From Clostridiales bacterium (GTDB taxonomy: Bacteria; Bacillota; Clostridia; Lachnospirales; Lachnospiraceae), in assembly GCA_020859985.1 (NCBI GenBank), contig JAJBVD010000041.1, positions 35,387-99,386 on the forward strand: 64,000 nucleotides of DNA, given 5' to 3'. Shown in pieces: positions 16,499 to 24,872 of this stretch. The number at the start of each line of letters is the position of its first letter. Within the stretch, counting starts at the first letter, position 1. The notes under the pieces were generated by a model that was not told the origin of the DNA, ran no database searches, and saw only the letters and a list, made by a program, of their open reading frames with translations. The position numbers were made by a program, and so were the translations under genes.

Positions 16499-18433
16499 TC
16501 AGTCCTTCTTCCCGGTATTATTCAGCCACGGCATACGCTCCGCCTCCGCCGCTTTCAATGCCGCCGCGATCACCTTGTCCATGTCATAATAGCGGTACGA
16601 ACCCAGCCGTCCGCCGAAGATGACATTTTTCTCATTCTCTGCCAGTGCGCGATACTTCTCATAAAGTGCGGTATTCTTCTCGTCGTTGACCGGATAATAC
16701 GGCTCCATCCCCGGATGCCACTCTGCCGAATACTCTCTGGAAATAATCGAAAAATCCTTCGGATGCTCCTGCTCTGCTTCCGGCTCAAAATGCTTGTGCT
16801 CGATGACGCGCGTATAAGGAACCTCCCGGTCCGTGTAGTTCACCACAGCATTCCCCTGATAATTGGACTCCTCCACACGCTCTGTCTCAAAGCGGACACT
16901 GCGGTATTCCAGATGGCCGTAGCAGAAATCAAAATACTCGTCGATCATCCCGGTGTAAACTACCTTGTCATAGCTGTCCGCGTGATCCTTCCGGTATTCG
17001 AAAAAGTCCGTATCCGTCATCACGTCCACGTCGTCCAGAAGGATATCCACCAGATTTGTGTAGCCGCCGATGGGGATGCCCTGATAGCGGTCGTTAAAAT
17101 AATTATTGTCGTAAGTAAACCGAAGCGGCAGTCTGCGGATGATAAACGCCGGCAGATCCTTACAGTCCCTGCCCCACTGTTTTTCCGTATAGCCCTTTAC
17201 CAGCTTCTCATAGACGTCCCGCCCCACTAAGGAGAGCGCCTGCTCCTCCAGATTCTTCGGCTCCGTGATGTGAAGCTCGGCCACCTGCTCCGCTATTTTA
17301 TCTTTTACCTCCTGCGGCTTTTTCAGATTCCACAGACGGCTGAATGTATTCATGTTGAACGGCAGATTATAAATCTCATCTTTATAAATCGCCACCGGCG
17401 AATTGATGTAGTGGTTAAAATCCACCAGATCGGTGACATATTTCCAGATCATCTCATCGCTGGTATGAAAAATATGCGCGCCGTACCGGTGCACCTGAAT
17501 CCCGTCTACATCCTCTGTATAGATATTTCCTCCGACATGACTGCGTTTATCAATCACCAGACAGCGCTTGCCCGACTTGGTCATCTCATTCGCAAATACC
17601 GCGCCGAACAGCCCTGCTCCCACAATCAGATAATCGTATTTTTTCCCCTGCTCTTTTAACTGCATCCGTCTCTCCTCCCTGCGCTGATGGATCATCCGCG
17701 TCTGCTCTTCTTTGTATGCGTCACAGACCTCCCTGGCATCTCCGGTCATACGCATATGCCCCTTGTCCAGCCAGATAGCCTTGTCACAAAGCGTTTTAAC
17801 CGACTCAATGTTGTGCGAGACATAGAGCAGCGTCGTCCCGGTGGAGAGCATCTGCTGCATCCTCTCATTGCACTTCCGGCGGAAACGCATATCGCCGACC
17901 TCCAGCACCTCATCCACGATCAGGATATCCGGATTGACCACCGTAGCCACAGCAAAGCCAAGCCGCGCTTTCATACCGGAGGAAAAGTTCTTCAGCGGCG
18001 AATCCAAAAACTGGTTCATATCCGCAAATGCGACAATCTCGTCGAAATGCTCTTCCATAAACTCTCTGGAATGGCCCAGCACCAGACCGTTCAGATAAAT
18101 ATTTTCCCGGGCTGTCAGATCCGGATCAAAACCAGCTCCCAGCTCGATCAGCGGGGCTGTCGTACCGCGCACGACCACGGACCCCTTGTAAGGCTTTAAA
18201 ATACCGCTGACCGTCTTCAGCAGCGTGGACTTACCTGCGCCGTTGACTCCAACCAGCCCCCAGGCCTCACCGGGCTGCACCTGAAAATTGATATCCTGCA
18301 GCGGCAGGAATTCCTGAAACATCAGCTCATGCTTCACAAGCTTGATGGCGTATTCCTTAAGGTCATTGACCTTTTCACTTGCCATATTAAACTGAACCGT
18401 CAAATCATTGACTTCGATAATGGGAGTACTCAT
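16499..18433 (-). CDS. ABC-transporter ATPase (Wzt/TagH-like) fused to UDP-galactopyranose mutase
   Basis: 644 residues from ATG 18433, seven bases after AAGGAT. Residues 1-~245 are an ABC ATPase of the polysaccharide-export type: Walker A GVNGAGKST at 62-70, signature FSSGMKARL, Walker B ILIVDEV, His switch VSHN. A basic linker (HQRREERRMQLKEQGKK) leads to a complete UDP-galactopyranose mutase from ~265: FAD motif YLIVGAGLFGA, RYGAHIFHTS, YTEKQWG, GGRLGSYRYYDMD. The mutase converts UDP-Galp to UDP-Galf, the galactofuranose donor. An internal ATG at 17665 (residue 257) is preceded by GGGAGGAGAGACGG, so a stand-alone mutase could also be translated. The permease lies 88 bp upstream. Confidence 0.93.
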   Translation of the reverse strand: MSTPIIEVNDLTVQFNMASEKVNDLKEYAIKLVKHELMFQEFLPLQDINFQVQPGEAWGLVGVNGAGKSTLLKTVSGILKPYKGSVVVRGTTAPLIELGAGFDPDLTARENIYLNGLVLGHSREFMEEHFDEIVAFADMNQFLDSPLKNFSSGMKARLGFAVATVVNPDILIVDEVLEVGDMRFRRKCNERMQQMLSTGTTLLYVSHNIESVKTLCDKAIWLDKGHMRMTGDAREVCDAYKEEQTRMIHQRREERRMQLKEQGKKYDYLIVGAGLFGAVFANEMTKSGKRCLVIDKRSHVGGNIYTEDVDGIQVHRYGAHIFHTSDEMIWKYVTDLVDFNHYINSPVAIYKDEIYNLPFNMNTFSRLWNLKKPQEVKDKIAEQVAELHITEPKNLEEQALSLVGRDVYEKLVKGYTEKQWGRDCKDLPAFIIRRLPLRFTYDNNYFNDRYQGIPIGGYTNLVDILLDDVDVMTDTDFFEYRKDHADSYDKVVYTGMIDEYFDFCYGHLEYRSVRFETERVEESNYQGNAVVNYTDREVPYTRVIEHKHFEPEAEQEHPKDFSIISREYSAEWHPGMEPYYPVNDEKNTALYEKYRALAENEKNVIFGGRLGSYRYYDMDKVIAAALKAAEAERMPWLNNTGKKD

Positions 18434-18521
18434 GTTTTTATCCTTTTCTATATACGATGCTATGATACTGCGGATTGCTCCGTGCTCCGCATCTGCGCTC
18501 CGCTTCGCTCGGCGCCAAGTA

Positions 18522-19310
18522 TCATATATACAGCACAAACCGGTCCTTCGATCTCTGGAACGTCCACGTACCGAAAGCCAGCATCAGGAACGCCATGATC
18601 CAGCCGCCCCAGAACACCCGCGGCCCCGGAATCCTGCCATAATAAACCAGATCCCTGAACTGTGCCACATAATAATACAGCGGATTAAACGCCTTCACAA
18701 GAAGAGCAAGCGTATCCGGCAGCCGGCTGATGTCATAGAGGATCGGCGTCAGATAAAGCCATGCCGTCAGAATCGCGCCGTAAATATGCTCCACATCGCG
18801 GAAAAACACGTTGAACTGTGCCAGAAAGAGGCCGAGTCCGCAGCAAAACAGGTAAATCTGTATCACCACCAGCGGGGTCAGCAGAAGCGTCAGATAAAAT
18901 CTGGCGCCAGTAAACAGCATGACCAGAAACAGCGCTCCAAAAGAAAAGACCATCTCGATCATGCATCCGGTGATGCCGGCCACCGTAAAGATATACTTTG
19001 GCACGTAAACCTTCTGCAGCAGAGCTGAATTCTTCGTCACGGACTTCATCGCGTGGCTCGTACTTGTCTTCAGAAAGTCATACATCAGACGTCCCGAGAG
19101 CAGATAGACCGGATAGTTCTCAATCTCTTTTCCCAGAATATTGGAAAACACGATCGTCAGCACGATCATCAGCAGCAGCGGCTGCAGAATAGACCAGGCG
19201 TAGCCAAGAAAACTGCGCCGGTATTTCAGCTTCAGGTCGCGCTTTACCAGCTCAATCATGAGGTCTTTGTATTTAAAAAAAGTATTGATACGATATTTTA
19301 AAAGTTCCAT
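18522..19310 (-). CDS. ABC-2 polysaccharide export permease (Wzm/TagG-like)
   Basis: 262 residues from ATG 19310 after AAAGGAT. Upstream in-frame codons overlap the predicted promoter and are not used. The protein has the LKLKYRRSFLGYAWSILQPL entry segment of TagG/Wzm permeases and about six membrane helices. It forms the membrane channel for lipid-linked glycan, powered by the ATPase half of the next gene. First gene of the operon. Confidence 0.9.
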   Translation of the reverse strand: MELLKYRINTFFKYKDLMIELVKRDLKLKYRRSFLGYAWSILQPLLLMIVLTIVFSNILGKEIENYPVYLLSGRLMYDFLKTSTSHAMKSVTKNSALLQKVYVPKYIFTVAGITGCMIEMVFSFGALFLVMLFTGARFYLTLLLTPLVVIQIYLFCCGLGLFLAQFNVFFRDVEHIYGAILTAWLYLTPILYDISRLPDTLALLVKAFNPLYYYVAQFRDLVYYGRIPGPRVFWGGWIMAFLMLAFGTWTFQRSKDRFVLYI

Positions 19311-19407
19311 TATCCTTTTCCTGTAATTGTTCCGTATTTTCATGATCCGCATCCCGCCGCGATCATGAGCCATCCTTCTGGCAGTGACCATTTCTATAAC
19401 AGACCGT

Positions 19408-19436
19408 ATTTTACCATATCCGAAAATGCTTTGCAA
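19408..19436 (-). promoter_or_regulatory. Promoter of the glycan export operon
   Basis: Minus strand TTGCAA (19431-19436), 17 bp, TAAAAT (19408-19413) with an upstream TGG. It is divergent from the promoter at 19475. Confidence 0.6.
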
Positions 19437-19474
19437 CCGCTCCGCGTTTTTTCGCGCTTTTATTCATCTTGTTT

Positions 19475-19503
19475 TTGACAAGGAAAAACAGGTATGATAC
19501 ACT
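19475..19503 (+). promoter_or_regulatory. Promoter of the TPR/AAA gene
   Basis: TTGACA (19475-19480), 17 bp, TACACT (19498-19503). Confidence 0.5.
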
Positions 19504-19562
19504 GTTCAAAGCAGAAACAATAGAAAGATAAAATAGAAACAAAATACAACGAGGTGACAAAG

Positions 19563-22373
19563 TTGGATAAGTATGAGTACAATCTCAAGCTGGAAGAAAT
19601 CGACAAGCTGGTAGATCAGGGAGACTATGAGGCGGCGGCAAAGCTGGCGGACTCTATTGAGTGGCGCCGTGTCAGGAATGTCCGTACCCTGTGTCTGATC
19701 AGTGAGATTTATGAAGCTGCCGGACAGCTTGAGAAAAGCAAGGATATGCTGGTGCGCGCGTACCGGAAGTCTCCGGTCGGACGTACAGTCCTTTACCGAC
19801 TGGTTGAGGTGACGACGGCTCTCGGACAGTTTGATGAAGCGCTGGAATATTATTCCGAATATGTACAGACAGCTCCGCATGATAACAACCGCTATATCCT
19901 GAAATATATGATTTACAAAGGCCGGGGCAGTTCTGCTGAAGATCTGATCCCGATCCTTGAGGAATATCTCGGACAGGAATACACAGAGCGCTGGGCTTAT
20001 GAGCTTGCGACGGTTTATCAGCAGGCCGGGCAGATACAGAAGTGCCTGGCCGCCTGCGACGATCTCGTTCTGTGGTTCCACTCAGGAAAATATGTAAAAA
20101 AAGCGCTTGAGCTGAAGAAGCGCTATGCCATGCTGACTCCGAAGCAGCAGCAGATCTATGATGTCTGCCTGCAGGATGATGCGCAGAATGATTATTTTGA
20201 GGACGCGGACGAGGAAGGCACCACCATTCAGAATACGGAAGAAGCGGATGATGAGGTGATCGCCGAGAATATCATTGCCCAGACAGAAAAAGAGATTGCA
20301 GAAGATATTGCCGCACGCAAGGCGGAGATGGAAAAGGATTCTCCGATTGCGCGGACACCTCTTTCATCGGCAGCAGATAACGCTGAACCCCAGATAGATC
20401 CTGTACCGGTCTCTCCTTTGATCGAGGACGGACTGGAGCCCGGTGTTTTCGCCCGGGATGACTCCGAGTTTTCTGAGGATACCGAACAGAACGATCTGCA
20501 GATCGAGCTCGCAAAGAGCGTAAGAAAAGTGATCTCCGGAGTGGCAAGAAGCCCGGAGCTGAATGAGGACGACGTGCCTGCCGCTGTGGAGGAGCGTTTG
20601 AGAAATATTCAGGAGATTCCCGCACGGCGCGAAGCACCGGAGCCCAAAGCGGGCAAGCTTTCTATTGATGATATCCTTCTCTCCATGGGAGAAAAAGGCA
20701 AGCAGGCCGCAGCTGAGGCCAGAGCGCAAAGAGAGGCAGAAGCCGCAGCAGCAGCTCAGATGACCAGGCCGGCGGATACAGCCGACGCGGCGGTGTCTGC
20801 AGACGTACCCAATATGACAGCGCCGACAAGGTCGGCTGGCGCGGCTACATCTGATGATACAGCTGGCGCGACAGCACCTGCAGATACGGCCGATGCGGCA
20901 GCATCCGCAAGTACAGAAGCTGCGGCGAATGAGAATATCCCCGATGCACCGGAAGCGGATATTATTTCCCAGGCCGGGGCTGAATCTCAGCAAGCTTCTG
21001 TCAGCAAATCCATCGCATCAGCGGCTGCTGAAGAACTGACGCCAAAACAGTTGGAAGCGATCAAGTACTCTGACCATCCGGAAAAGCTTCTGAAGAACCG
21101 CGCTTCTCTACCGTCTTACACGGAGGAGACTGACCTTAGCATGACCCGCAGGATTGTTAATACAAAAGAAGAACTGCAGGAGGCAGCCCGGAAAGAGTTG
21201 CTTGCGACTAAGACAATCCGAATCCCCACCGAGGAAGTTGCGGAGATTTATTCTCACCAGCTGCAGGGAATGCAGGAAGACGCTCTTGCTTCTGCGGAGG
21301 AAACAGCGGCCGATCGTGTCCCGGATACTGCAAATGATACTCCGTCCAACAGTCTTCCGGATACTGCAAGTGATGCTCCGTCCAACAGTCTTTCAGGCAT
21401 CTCGCCGGAAATGCCTTCGGAGACGGATACGCTTTTCGCCGAAGACGAATCAGGAACAGACAGCCGCAGCGGAAATCGCTCTGATGAAGCCGGTTATGAC
21501 GAAAACGGCTACATTGAAAACGGCCATGACGAAGATACTTACGAGGATGACGGCTATAATGAAGAAGGCTATGACGGGAACGACTATGAGGACGATGAAG
21601 ATGGCGAATACTACGACGACCCATTGACGATCGAGCCCTATCTGCGAGGGCTCTTCAAGGGCTTCACAGAAATAAACGGACTGGAAGACCAGATTGCAAA
21701 CGCCATACTGCAGGCTATGGCAAAAGGCGACGACCGGACCTCCCGCACCGGCAATCTCCTGATCTTCGGACCGCATGGTTCCGGCAAGACGACACTGGCC
21801 ACCGGCATCGCAAAAGCGATCGCTCAGGAGAAGGGGCAAAAGACAGCCAAGATGGCCCGTATCTATGCATCCGATCTGAATCGCCGGGATATCGCCGCGA
21901 CAATCGCAAAGATCGCGGGCGGTACGCTGATCGTTGAGGAAGCTGGGGATCTGGACGACAATACTGTAGACCAGATGACGACCGCCATGGAGTTCCGCAC
22001 CGACGGCCTGATCGTAATACTGGAGGATGAGCAGCGCTACGTACACGAGCTTCTGATGAAGCACCCTCGCTTCACGATGAAGTTTACCGCACAGATCTAT
22101 CTGCCCGTCTACACGGCGGAAGAACTGTTTCTGTTTGCCCAGCAGCACGCAAACGAGCTGGACTATATGATTAGCGGGGAGGGCTTTGAGGTCATCCGTC
22201 AGAAGGTAGCGGAAGCAGCACCCACTGAGACACCGATGTCTGTGGCGGATGTCATTGCGCTGGTAGATCAGGCCATTCGCCGGTCAAATAAATTTATGCG
22301 CAAAATGTCCATGGGCAAAAAACGTTATGACGAAAATGACTACGTCCTGCTATTTGCCAAAGATTTCAAATAA
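19563..22373 (+). CDS. TPR protein with acidic linker and C-terminal AAA-type ATPase domain
   Basis: 936 residues if translation starts at TTG 19563, six bases after GAGGTGA; a GTG at 19554 lies within that site. Residues 1-~190 are helical TPR-like repeats (ALEYYSEYVQTAPHDNN). Residues ~200-690 are low-complexity, Ala/Asp/Glu-rich, ending in an Asp/Glu/Tyr-rich stretch (YEDDGYNEEGYD). The C-terminus carries Walker A GPHGSGKTT, Walker B GGTLIVEEAGDL and further AAA-like features. Cytosolic, no membrane helices. Probably a scaffold or cell-envelope/division-linked ATPase; no function is known to me. Monocistronic, with a terminator. Confidence 0.8.
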   Translation: MDKYEYNLKLEEIDKLVDQGDYEAAAKLADSIEWRRVRNVRTLCLISEIYEAAGQLEKSKDMLVRAYRKSPVGRTVLYRLVEVTTALGQFDEALEYYSEYVQTAPHDNNRYILKYMIYKGRGSSAEDLIPILEEYLGQEYTERWAYELATVYQQAGQIQKCLAACDDLVLWFHSGKYVKKALELKKRYAMLTPKQQQIYDVCLQDDAQNDYFEDADEEGTTIQNTEEADDEVIAENIIAQTEKEIAEDIAARKAEMEKDSPIARTPLSSAADNAEPQIDPVPVSPLIEDGLEPGVFARDDSEFSEDTEQNDLQIELAKSVRKVISGVARSPELNEDDVPAAVEERLRNIQEIPARREAPEPKAGKLSIDDILLSMGEKGKQAAAEARAQREAEAAAAAQMTRPADTADAAVSADVPNMTAPTRSAGAATSDDTAGATAPADTADAAASASTEAAANENIPDAPEADIISQAGAESQQASVSKSIASAAAEELTPKQLEAIKYSDHPEKLLKNRASLPSYTEETDLSMTRRIVNTKEELQEAARKELLATKTIRIPTEEVAEIYSHQLQGMQEDALASAEETAADRVPDTANDTPSNSLPDTASDAPSNSLSGISPEMPSETDTLFAEDESGTDSRSGNRSDEAGYDENGYIENGHDEDTYEDDGYNEEGYDGNDYEDDEDGEYYDDPLTIEPYLRGLFKGFTEINGLEDQIANAILQAMAKGDDRTSRTGNLLIFGPHGSGKTTLATGIAKAIAQEKGQKTAKMARIYASDLNRRDIAATIAKIAGGTLIVEEAGDLDDNTVDQMTTAMEFRTDGLIVILEDEQRYVHELLMKHPRFTMKFTAQIYLPVYTAEELFLFAQQHANELDYMISGEGFEVIRQKVAEAAPTETPMSVADVIALVDQAIRRSNKFMRKMSMGKKRYDENDYVLLFAKDFK

Positions 22374-22410
22374 AATTTTTTAGACATTCCGAAAAGGGTC
22401 GTTATTCTCC

Positions 22411-22439
22411 AAAAGAGAGCAGCGGCTCTTTTCTTTTTT
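22411..22439 (+). terminator. Rho-independent terminator after the TPR/AAA gene
   Basis: AAAAGAG (22411-22417) pairs with CTCTTTT (22426-22432), followed by a C-interrupted T-run. Confidence 0.7.
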
Positions 22440-22478
22440 CAAAAACAAAATATTAAATTGATTATTTTCAGATTTTTC

Positions 22479-22507
22479 GAGACAGAACAGAAAATTTATG
22501 GTATAAT
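22479..22507 (+). promoter_or_regulatory. Promoter of the cytidylate-kinase-like gene
   Basis: GAGACA (22479-22484), 17 bp ending in ATGG (extended -10), TATAAT (22502-22507). Confidence 0.55.
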
Positions 22508-22601
22508 AATTTTACTATAACATATGCTGTAAGGAGTACCGAGATTCCGGAAATCCAGGGAATCCTTATAAAACAAAAATTGATAACAGGAGGTACTGCG
22601 T

Positions 22602-23213
22602 ATGGCAAAAAAAGTGGTAATCGCGATTGGACGTCAGTTCGGAAGCGGCGGACATGAGATTGGCGAAAAGCTGGCCGGAAAGCTGGGTATCAAATTTTAT
22701 GACAAGGAGCTGATCAAGGTCATCGCGAAGCAGAGCGGACTTTGTGAAAAAGTGCTTGAAAGCTATGACGAAAAGCCGACGAACAGTTTGTTGTACTCTA
22801 TTGTTATGGACGTCTATCCATCCGTAATGTACACCGGGCCAACCATCGATCAGCAGATTTATCAGGCCAACTATGACACGATCAAACAGCTCGGCGAAAG
22901 CTCCTGTGTGATTGTCGGACGTTGCGCAGACTATATCTTAAGAGACTGCCCTGAGCTGGTCAGCGTATTCGTTCACGCGAGCGATGATTTCCGCGCCAAA
23001 CGTATCGCGGCGGAATATCAGCTCCCGGACGCCAAGGTTCGCGATATGCTGGTAAAGACGGATAAGAAGCGGGCGAGCTATTACAATTTCCAGTCGGAGA
23101 AAAAATGGGGTGCAGCCGTCAGCTATAATCTCTGCATCGACAGCAGCTCCATTGGCATCGAGGGCAGCGTGAAACTGATTGAAAATTACATACAGTGCCG
23201 CGGACTGTTGTGA
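22602..23213 (+). CDS. Cytidylate kinase-like family protein
   Basis: 203 residues; ATG 22602 follows CAGGAGGT. IAIGRQFGSGGHEIGEKLA is the P-loop-like N-terminus of the cytidylate_kin2 family, followed by FYDKELI and VIVGRCADYIL. Related to CMP kinase but a distinct family of common Firmicute proteins; a nucleoside monophosphate kinase activity is inferred. Single gene between its own promoter and terminator. Confidence 0.85.
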   Translation: MAKKVVIAIGRQFGSGGHEIGEKLAGKLGIKFYDKELIKVIAKQSGLCEKVLESYDEKPTNSLLYSIVMDVYPSVMYTGPTIDQQIYQANYDTIKQLGESSCVIVGRCADYILRDCPELVSVFVHASDDFRAKRIAAEYQLPDAKVRDMLVKTDKKRASYYNFQSEKKWGAAVSYNLCIDSSSIGIEGSVKLIENYIQCRGLL

Positions 23214-23294
23214 TCCACCGTCACACGCCCCGTTTCACCACCCCGGTTTTTAACAGATTTTTACTGATTCATATGATTCATAAATGAAACCTTG

Positions 23295-23331
23295 CCGCTG
23301 CTCCATTCTAAAAGGATGGGCAGCGGTTTTT
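23295..23331 (+). terminator. Terminator after the cytidylate-kinase-like gene
   Basis: CCGCTGC pairs with GCAGCGG around an AT-rich loop, followed by TTTTTA. Confidence 0.75.
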
Positions 23332-23355
23332 ACTTGTCCCCTACTCGTCTGCGCC

Positions 23356-23404
23356 GGCCGCGTCTGGCATTAGCCAGAGATATTCCCTGCGCGGCCTTGC
23401 GCAT
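23356..23404 (+). repeat. S2 structured repeat, copy a
   Basis: Outer stem GGCCGCG (23356-23362) / CGCGGCC (23390-23396) encloses inner hairpin CTGGC-ATTA-GCCAG (23364-23377). It is followed by TTGCGCAT. Confidence 0.7.
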
Positions 23405-23445
23405 CAATCGGATGGGGGAGCCCTCTCTCCCCTATCCGCCCGCGC

Positions 23446-23495
23446 GAGCCGGGTGCGGCTTTAGCCGCAAAACTCCTTGCCCGGCTCTGCGCATA
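23446..23495 (+). repeat. S2 structured repeat, copy b
   Basis: Outer stem GAGCCGGG (23446-23453) / CCCGGCTC (23480-23487); inner hairpin GCGGC-TTTA-GCCGC (23455-23468); spacer AAAACTCCTTG; trailing TGCGCATA. Stems differ from copy a but the architecture is the same. Confidence 0.75.
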
Positions 23496-23522
23496 AAATC
23501 GGAGGACGTTCTGTCCTCCGAT
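23495..23522 (-). terminator. Hairpin terminator of the candidate ncRNA unit
   Basis: A 10-bp perfect stem (ATCGGAGGAC / GTCCTCCGAT) with 5-nt loop, followed on the minus strand by TTTTA. The U-run is short, so strength is uncertain. Confidence 0.5.
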
Positions 23523-24310
23523 CGTATATTTTATTTAATTTGATTTTTTATTTATCTGTATGTTCTATACAGTTTCATGGAGAGTGATCTTCCTGTTTAT
23601 TTATAAATCCAATCCGTCGTTTCTTTACACGAAAGATTCTCTTTATAAATTCTGCGGCATAAATTTTATCTTTTGAAGATTCATTCTTTTTTCTCTGAAT
23701 TCTTCTTCGAATGTGATATTAATCTCCTGATCCTTCTCTCTTCCAATCTTTTGATCTTCTGATCTTCTGATCTTCTGATTTTAAATCTTAGGATCCTTTG
23801 TCTGATCTCACCTCATAAATGAAATCTCATCTCAGGTATCTCACTCTTTTGATGGATGCCCCTGATATCTTTTTTGGTATCTTTTTTGATATCTTTGTTT
23901 GCAGACTTTTATTTTATACTTTGATCTCATATGTCATTTCATATGTTCTGCGTGGATTCATTTCTCGTCTGAATCTCTTTTCTGTGAATGTAATTCGAAA
24001 TCGGTATCGAACTTTTTATAAATGACTTCTACTGAATCCTGTCAGCACAGGCCACTTTCTGATTCACATTTTTTACGCTGTTCGGCTTTTGCCTTCCGAT
24101 TTTAAATATGTCTGCTTTTCACATTCGAAATTGTATTTAATATTATAATTTTATAATTAAATATTGTACTTATTTTGTATTTATCTTTATAAATACTTTT
24201 GTACTCTTTACGAACCTGCGAGTCCGTATCTCTTCTTCTTAGGATAAATGTGCTCTGCCGATTGATTCTGTATGCTCTCCATCGATCGTTCTTTTACGAT
24301 ATCTCTTGAA

Positions 24311-24394
24311 TCAGATCCGGCTGAGGTCTTTTTTACAGGAAACATCTATCCCGCCGCAATTGTTTTGAAGTAAAGAATGTGAGACTGTGTCCAC
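24311..24394 (-). CDS. Possible 27-residue peptide at the 5' end of the candidate ncRNA
   Basis: GTG 24394 lies nine bases after AGGAGG, about 75 nt into the predicted transcript, and reads to TGA at 24311 (MDTVSHSLLQNNCGGIDVSC and seven further residues). Unrecognised. It may be a leader peptide or a chance frame; an overlapping 45-codon frame (MFPVKKTSAGSDSRD...) has a weaker start. Confidence 0.25.
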   Translation of the reverse strand: MDTVSHSLLQNNCGGIDVSCKKDLSRI

Positions 24395-24475
24395 TGGAAT
24401 CGACCTCCTCTCTTTCTTGTCATCGTCTATAGGTACTTGATCTATAGGAACAACAATTTGTTTGTTGATGGTTGT

Positions 24476-24504
24476 ACTATACCATGGCTTTTTCAATTTG
24501 TCAA
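24476..24504 (-). promoter_or_regulatory. Strong sigma-A promoter of the candidate ncRNA
   Basis: Perfect TTGACA (24499-24504), 17-bp spacer, TATAGT (24476-24481). Confidence 0.75.
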
Positions 24505-24627
24505 CACTATTTTTGAAATTTTATTCAATTTATTTTATTCGAACTGTTTTTATTTTAATTGATGTATTAATTTTGTGAATAATATATAAAATTCAGTCAA
24601 TTTATGCGCATCCCCGGAGGGTTTTAT

Positions 24628-24684
24628 GATATAGGAAACAAAGTTTCCTATATCAATCGAGTAGGGGACAAGTCCCCCTACTCG
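24628..24684. repeat. Two adjacent long hairpins
   Basis: GATATAGGAAAC / GTTTCCTATATC (12 bp, 3-nt loop; 24628-24654) is followed by CGAGTAGGGGAC / GTCCCCCTACTCG (24658-24684, one bulge). The end of the second, CCTACTCGTCYGCGC, recurs at 23339-23354, so both cassettes share modules. Confidence 0.6.
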
Positions 24685-24691
24685 TCCGCGC

Positions 24692-24747
24692 GGCGCTGGA
24701 TGTCCAGTGGACATCCGTTTAGCGCCGACCGAAGCGGAGCGGAGACC
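24692..24747 (+). repeat. S1 structured repeat, copy a
   Basis: Outer stem GGCGC (24692-24696) / GCGCC (24722-24726), then T, inner stem GGATGTCC / GGACATCC (24698-24716) with AGT loop, GTTTA, and the tail GACCGAAGCGGAGCGGAGAC. Confidence 0.75.
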
Positions 24748-24793
24748 CGGGCGCGGCTTTAGCCGCAAAACACCTTGCCCGGCTCTGCGCATA
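24747..24793 (+). repeat. S2 structured repeat, copy c
   Basis: Outer stem CCGGGC (24747-24752) / GCCCGG (24777-24782) around GCGGC-TTTA-GCCGC (24753-24766). It is followed by CTCTGCGCATA and abuts S1 copy a, forming one cassette next to the murA terminator. Confidence 0.75.
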
Positions 24794-24794
24794 T

Positions 24795-24828
24795 AAAAAG
24801 GGGAAAGCCATGTATCCCGGCTTTCCCC
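24795..24828 (-). terminator. murA terminator
   Basis: GGGGAAAGCC (24800-24809) pairs with GGCTTTCCCC (24819-24828); on the minus strand it is followed by TTTTT. Confidence 0.85.
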
Positions 24829-24872
24829 CATACGCTCTCTGTCTATTCCTGTAAGCGTACCATTTTGCCCTG

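Larger units (their letters stand above)
23495..24469 (-). ncRNA. Candidate ~970-nt non-coding transcript
   Basis: A strong minus-strand promoter (24476-24504) and a downstream perfect hairpin (23498-23522) bound ~1 kb with no convincing long frame in any phase. The transcribed strand is markedly purine-rich, unlike the flanking genes. It contains AU hairpins (e.g. GTATTTAT-AAAG-ATAAATAC near 24173-24192) and short direct repeats, such as three AAAAGATAYCA-like units near 23866-23892 and GATCTTCT units (plus strand) near 23753-23778. No known RNA class was recognised. Small ORFs near the 5' end (one with AGGAGG) leave open a short coding transcript. Transcription is inferred. Confidence 0.45.

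Noticed and set aside
19310-19436. Upstream starts for the ABC-2 permease.
   Set aside because: They overlap the predicted promoter at 19408-19436; ATG 19310 has AAAGGAT.
23819-24025. 68-codon Phe/Leu/Ile-rich frame on the + strand.
   Set aside because: Its composition follows from the pyrimidine-rich strand; there is no ribosome binding site and no family resemblance.
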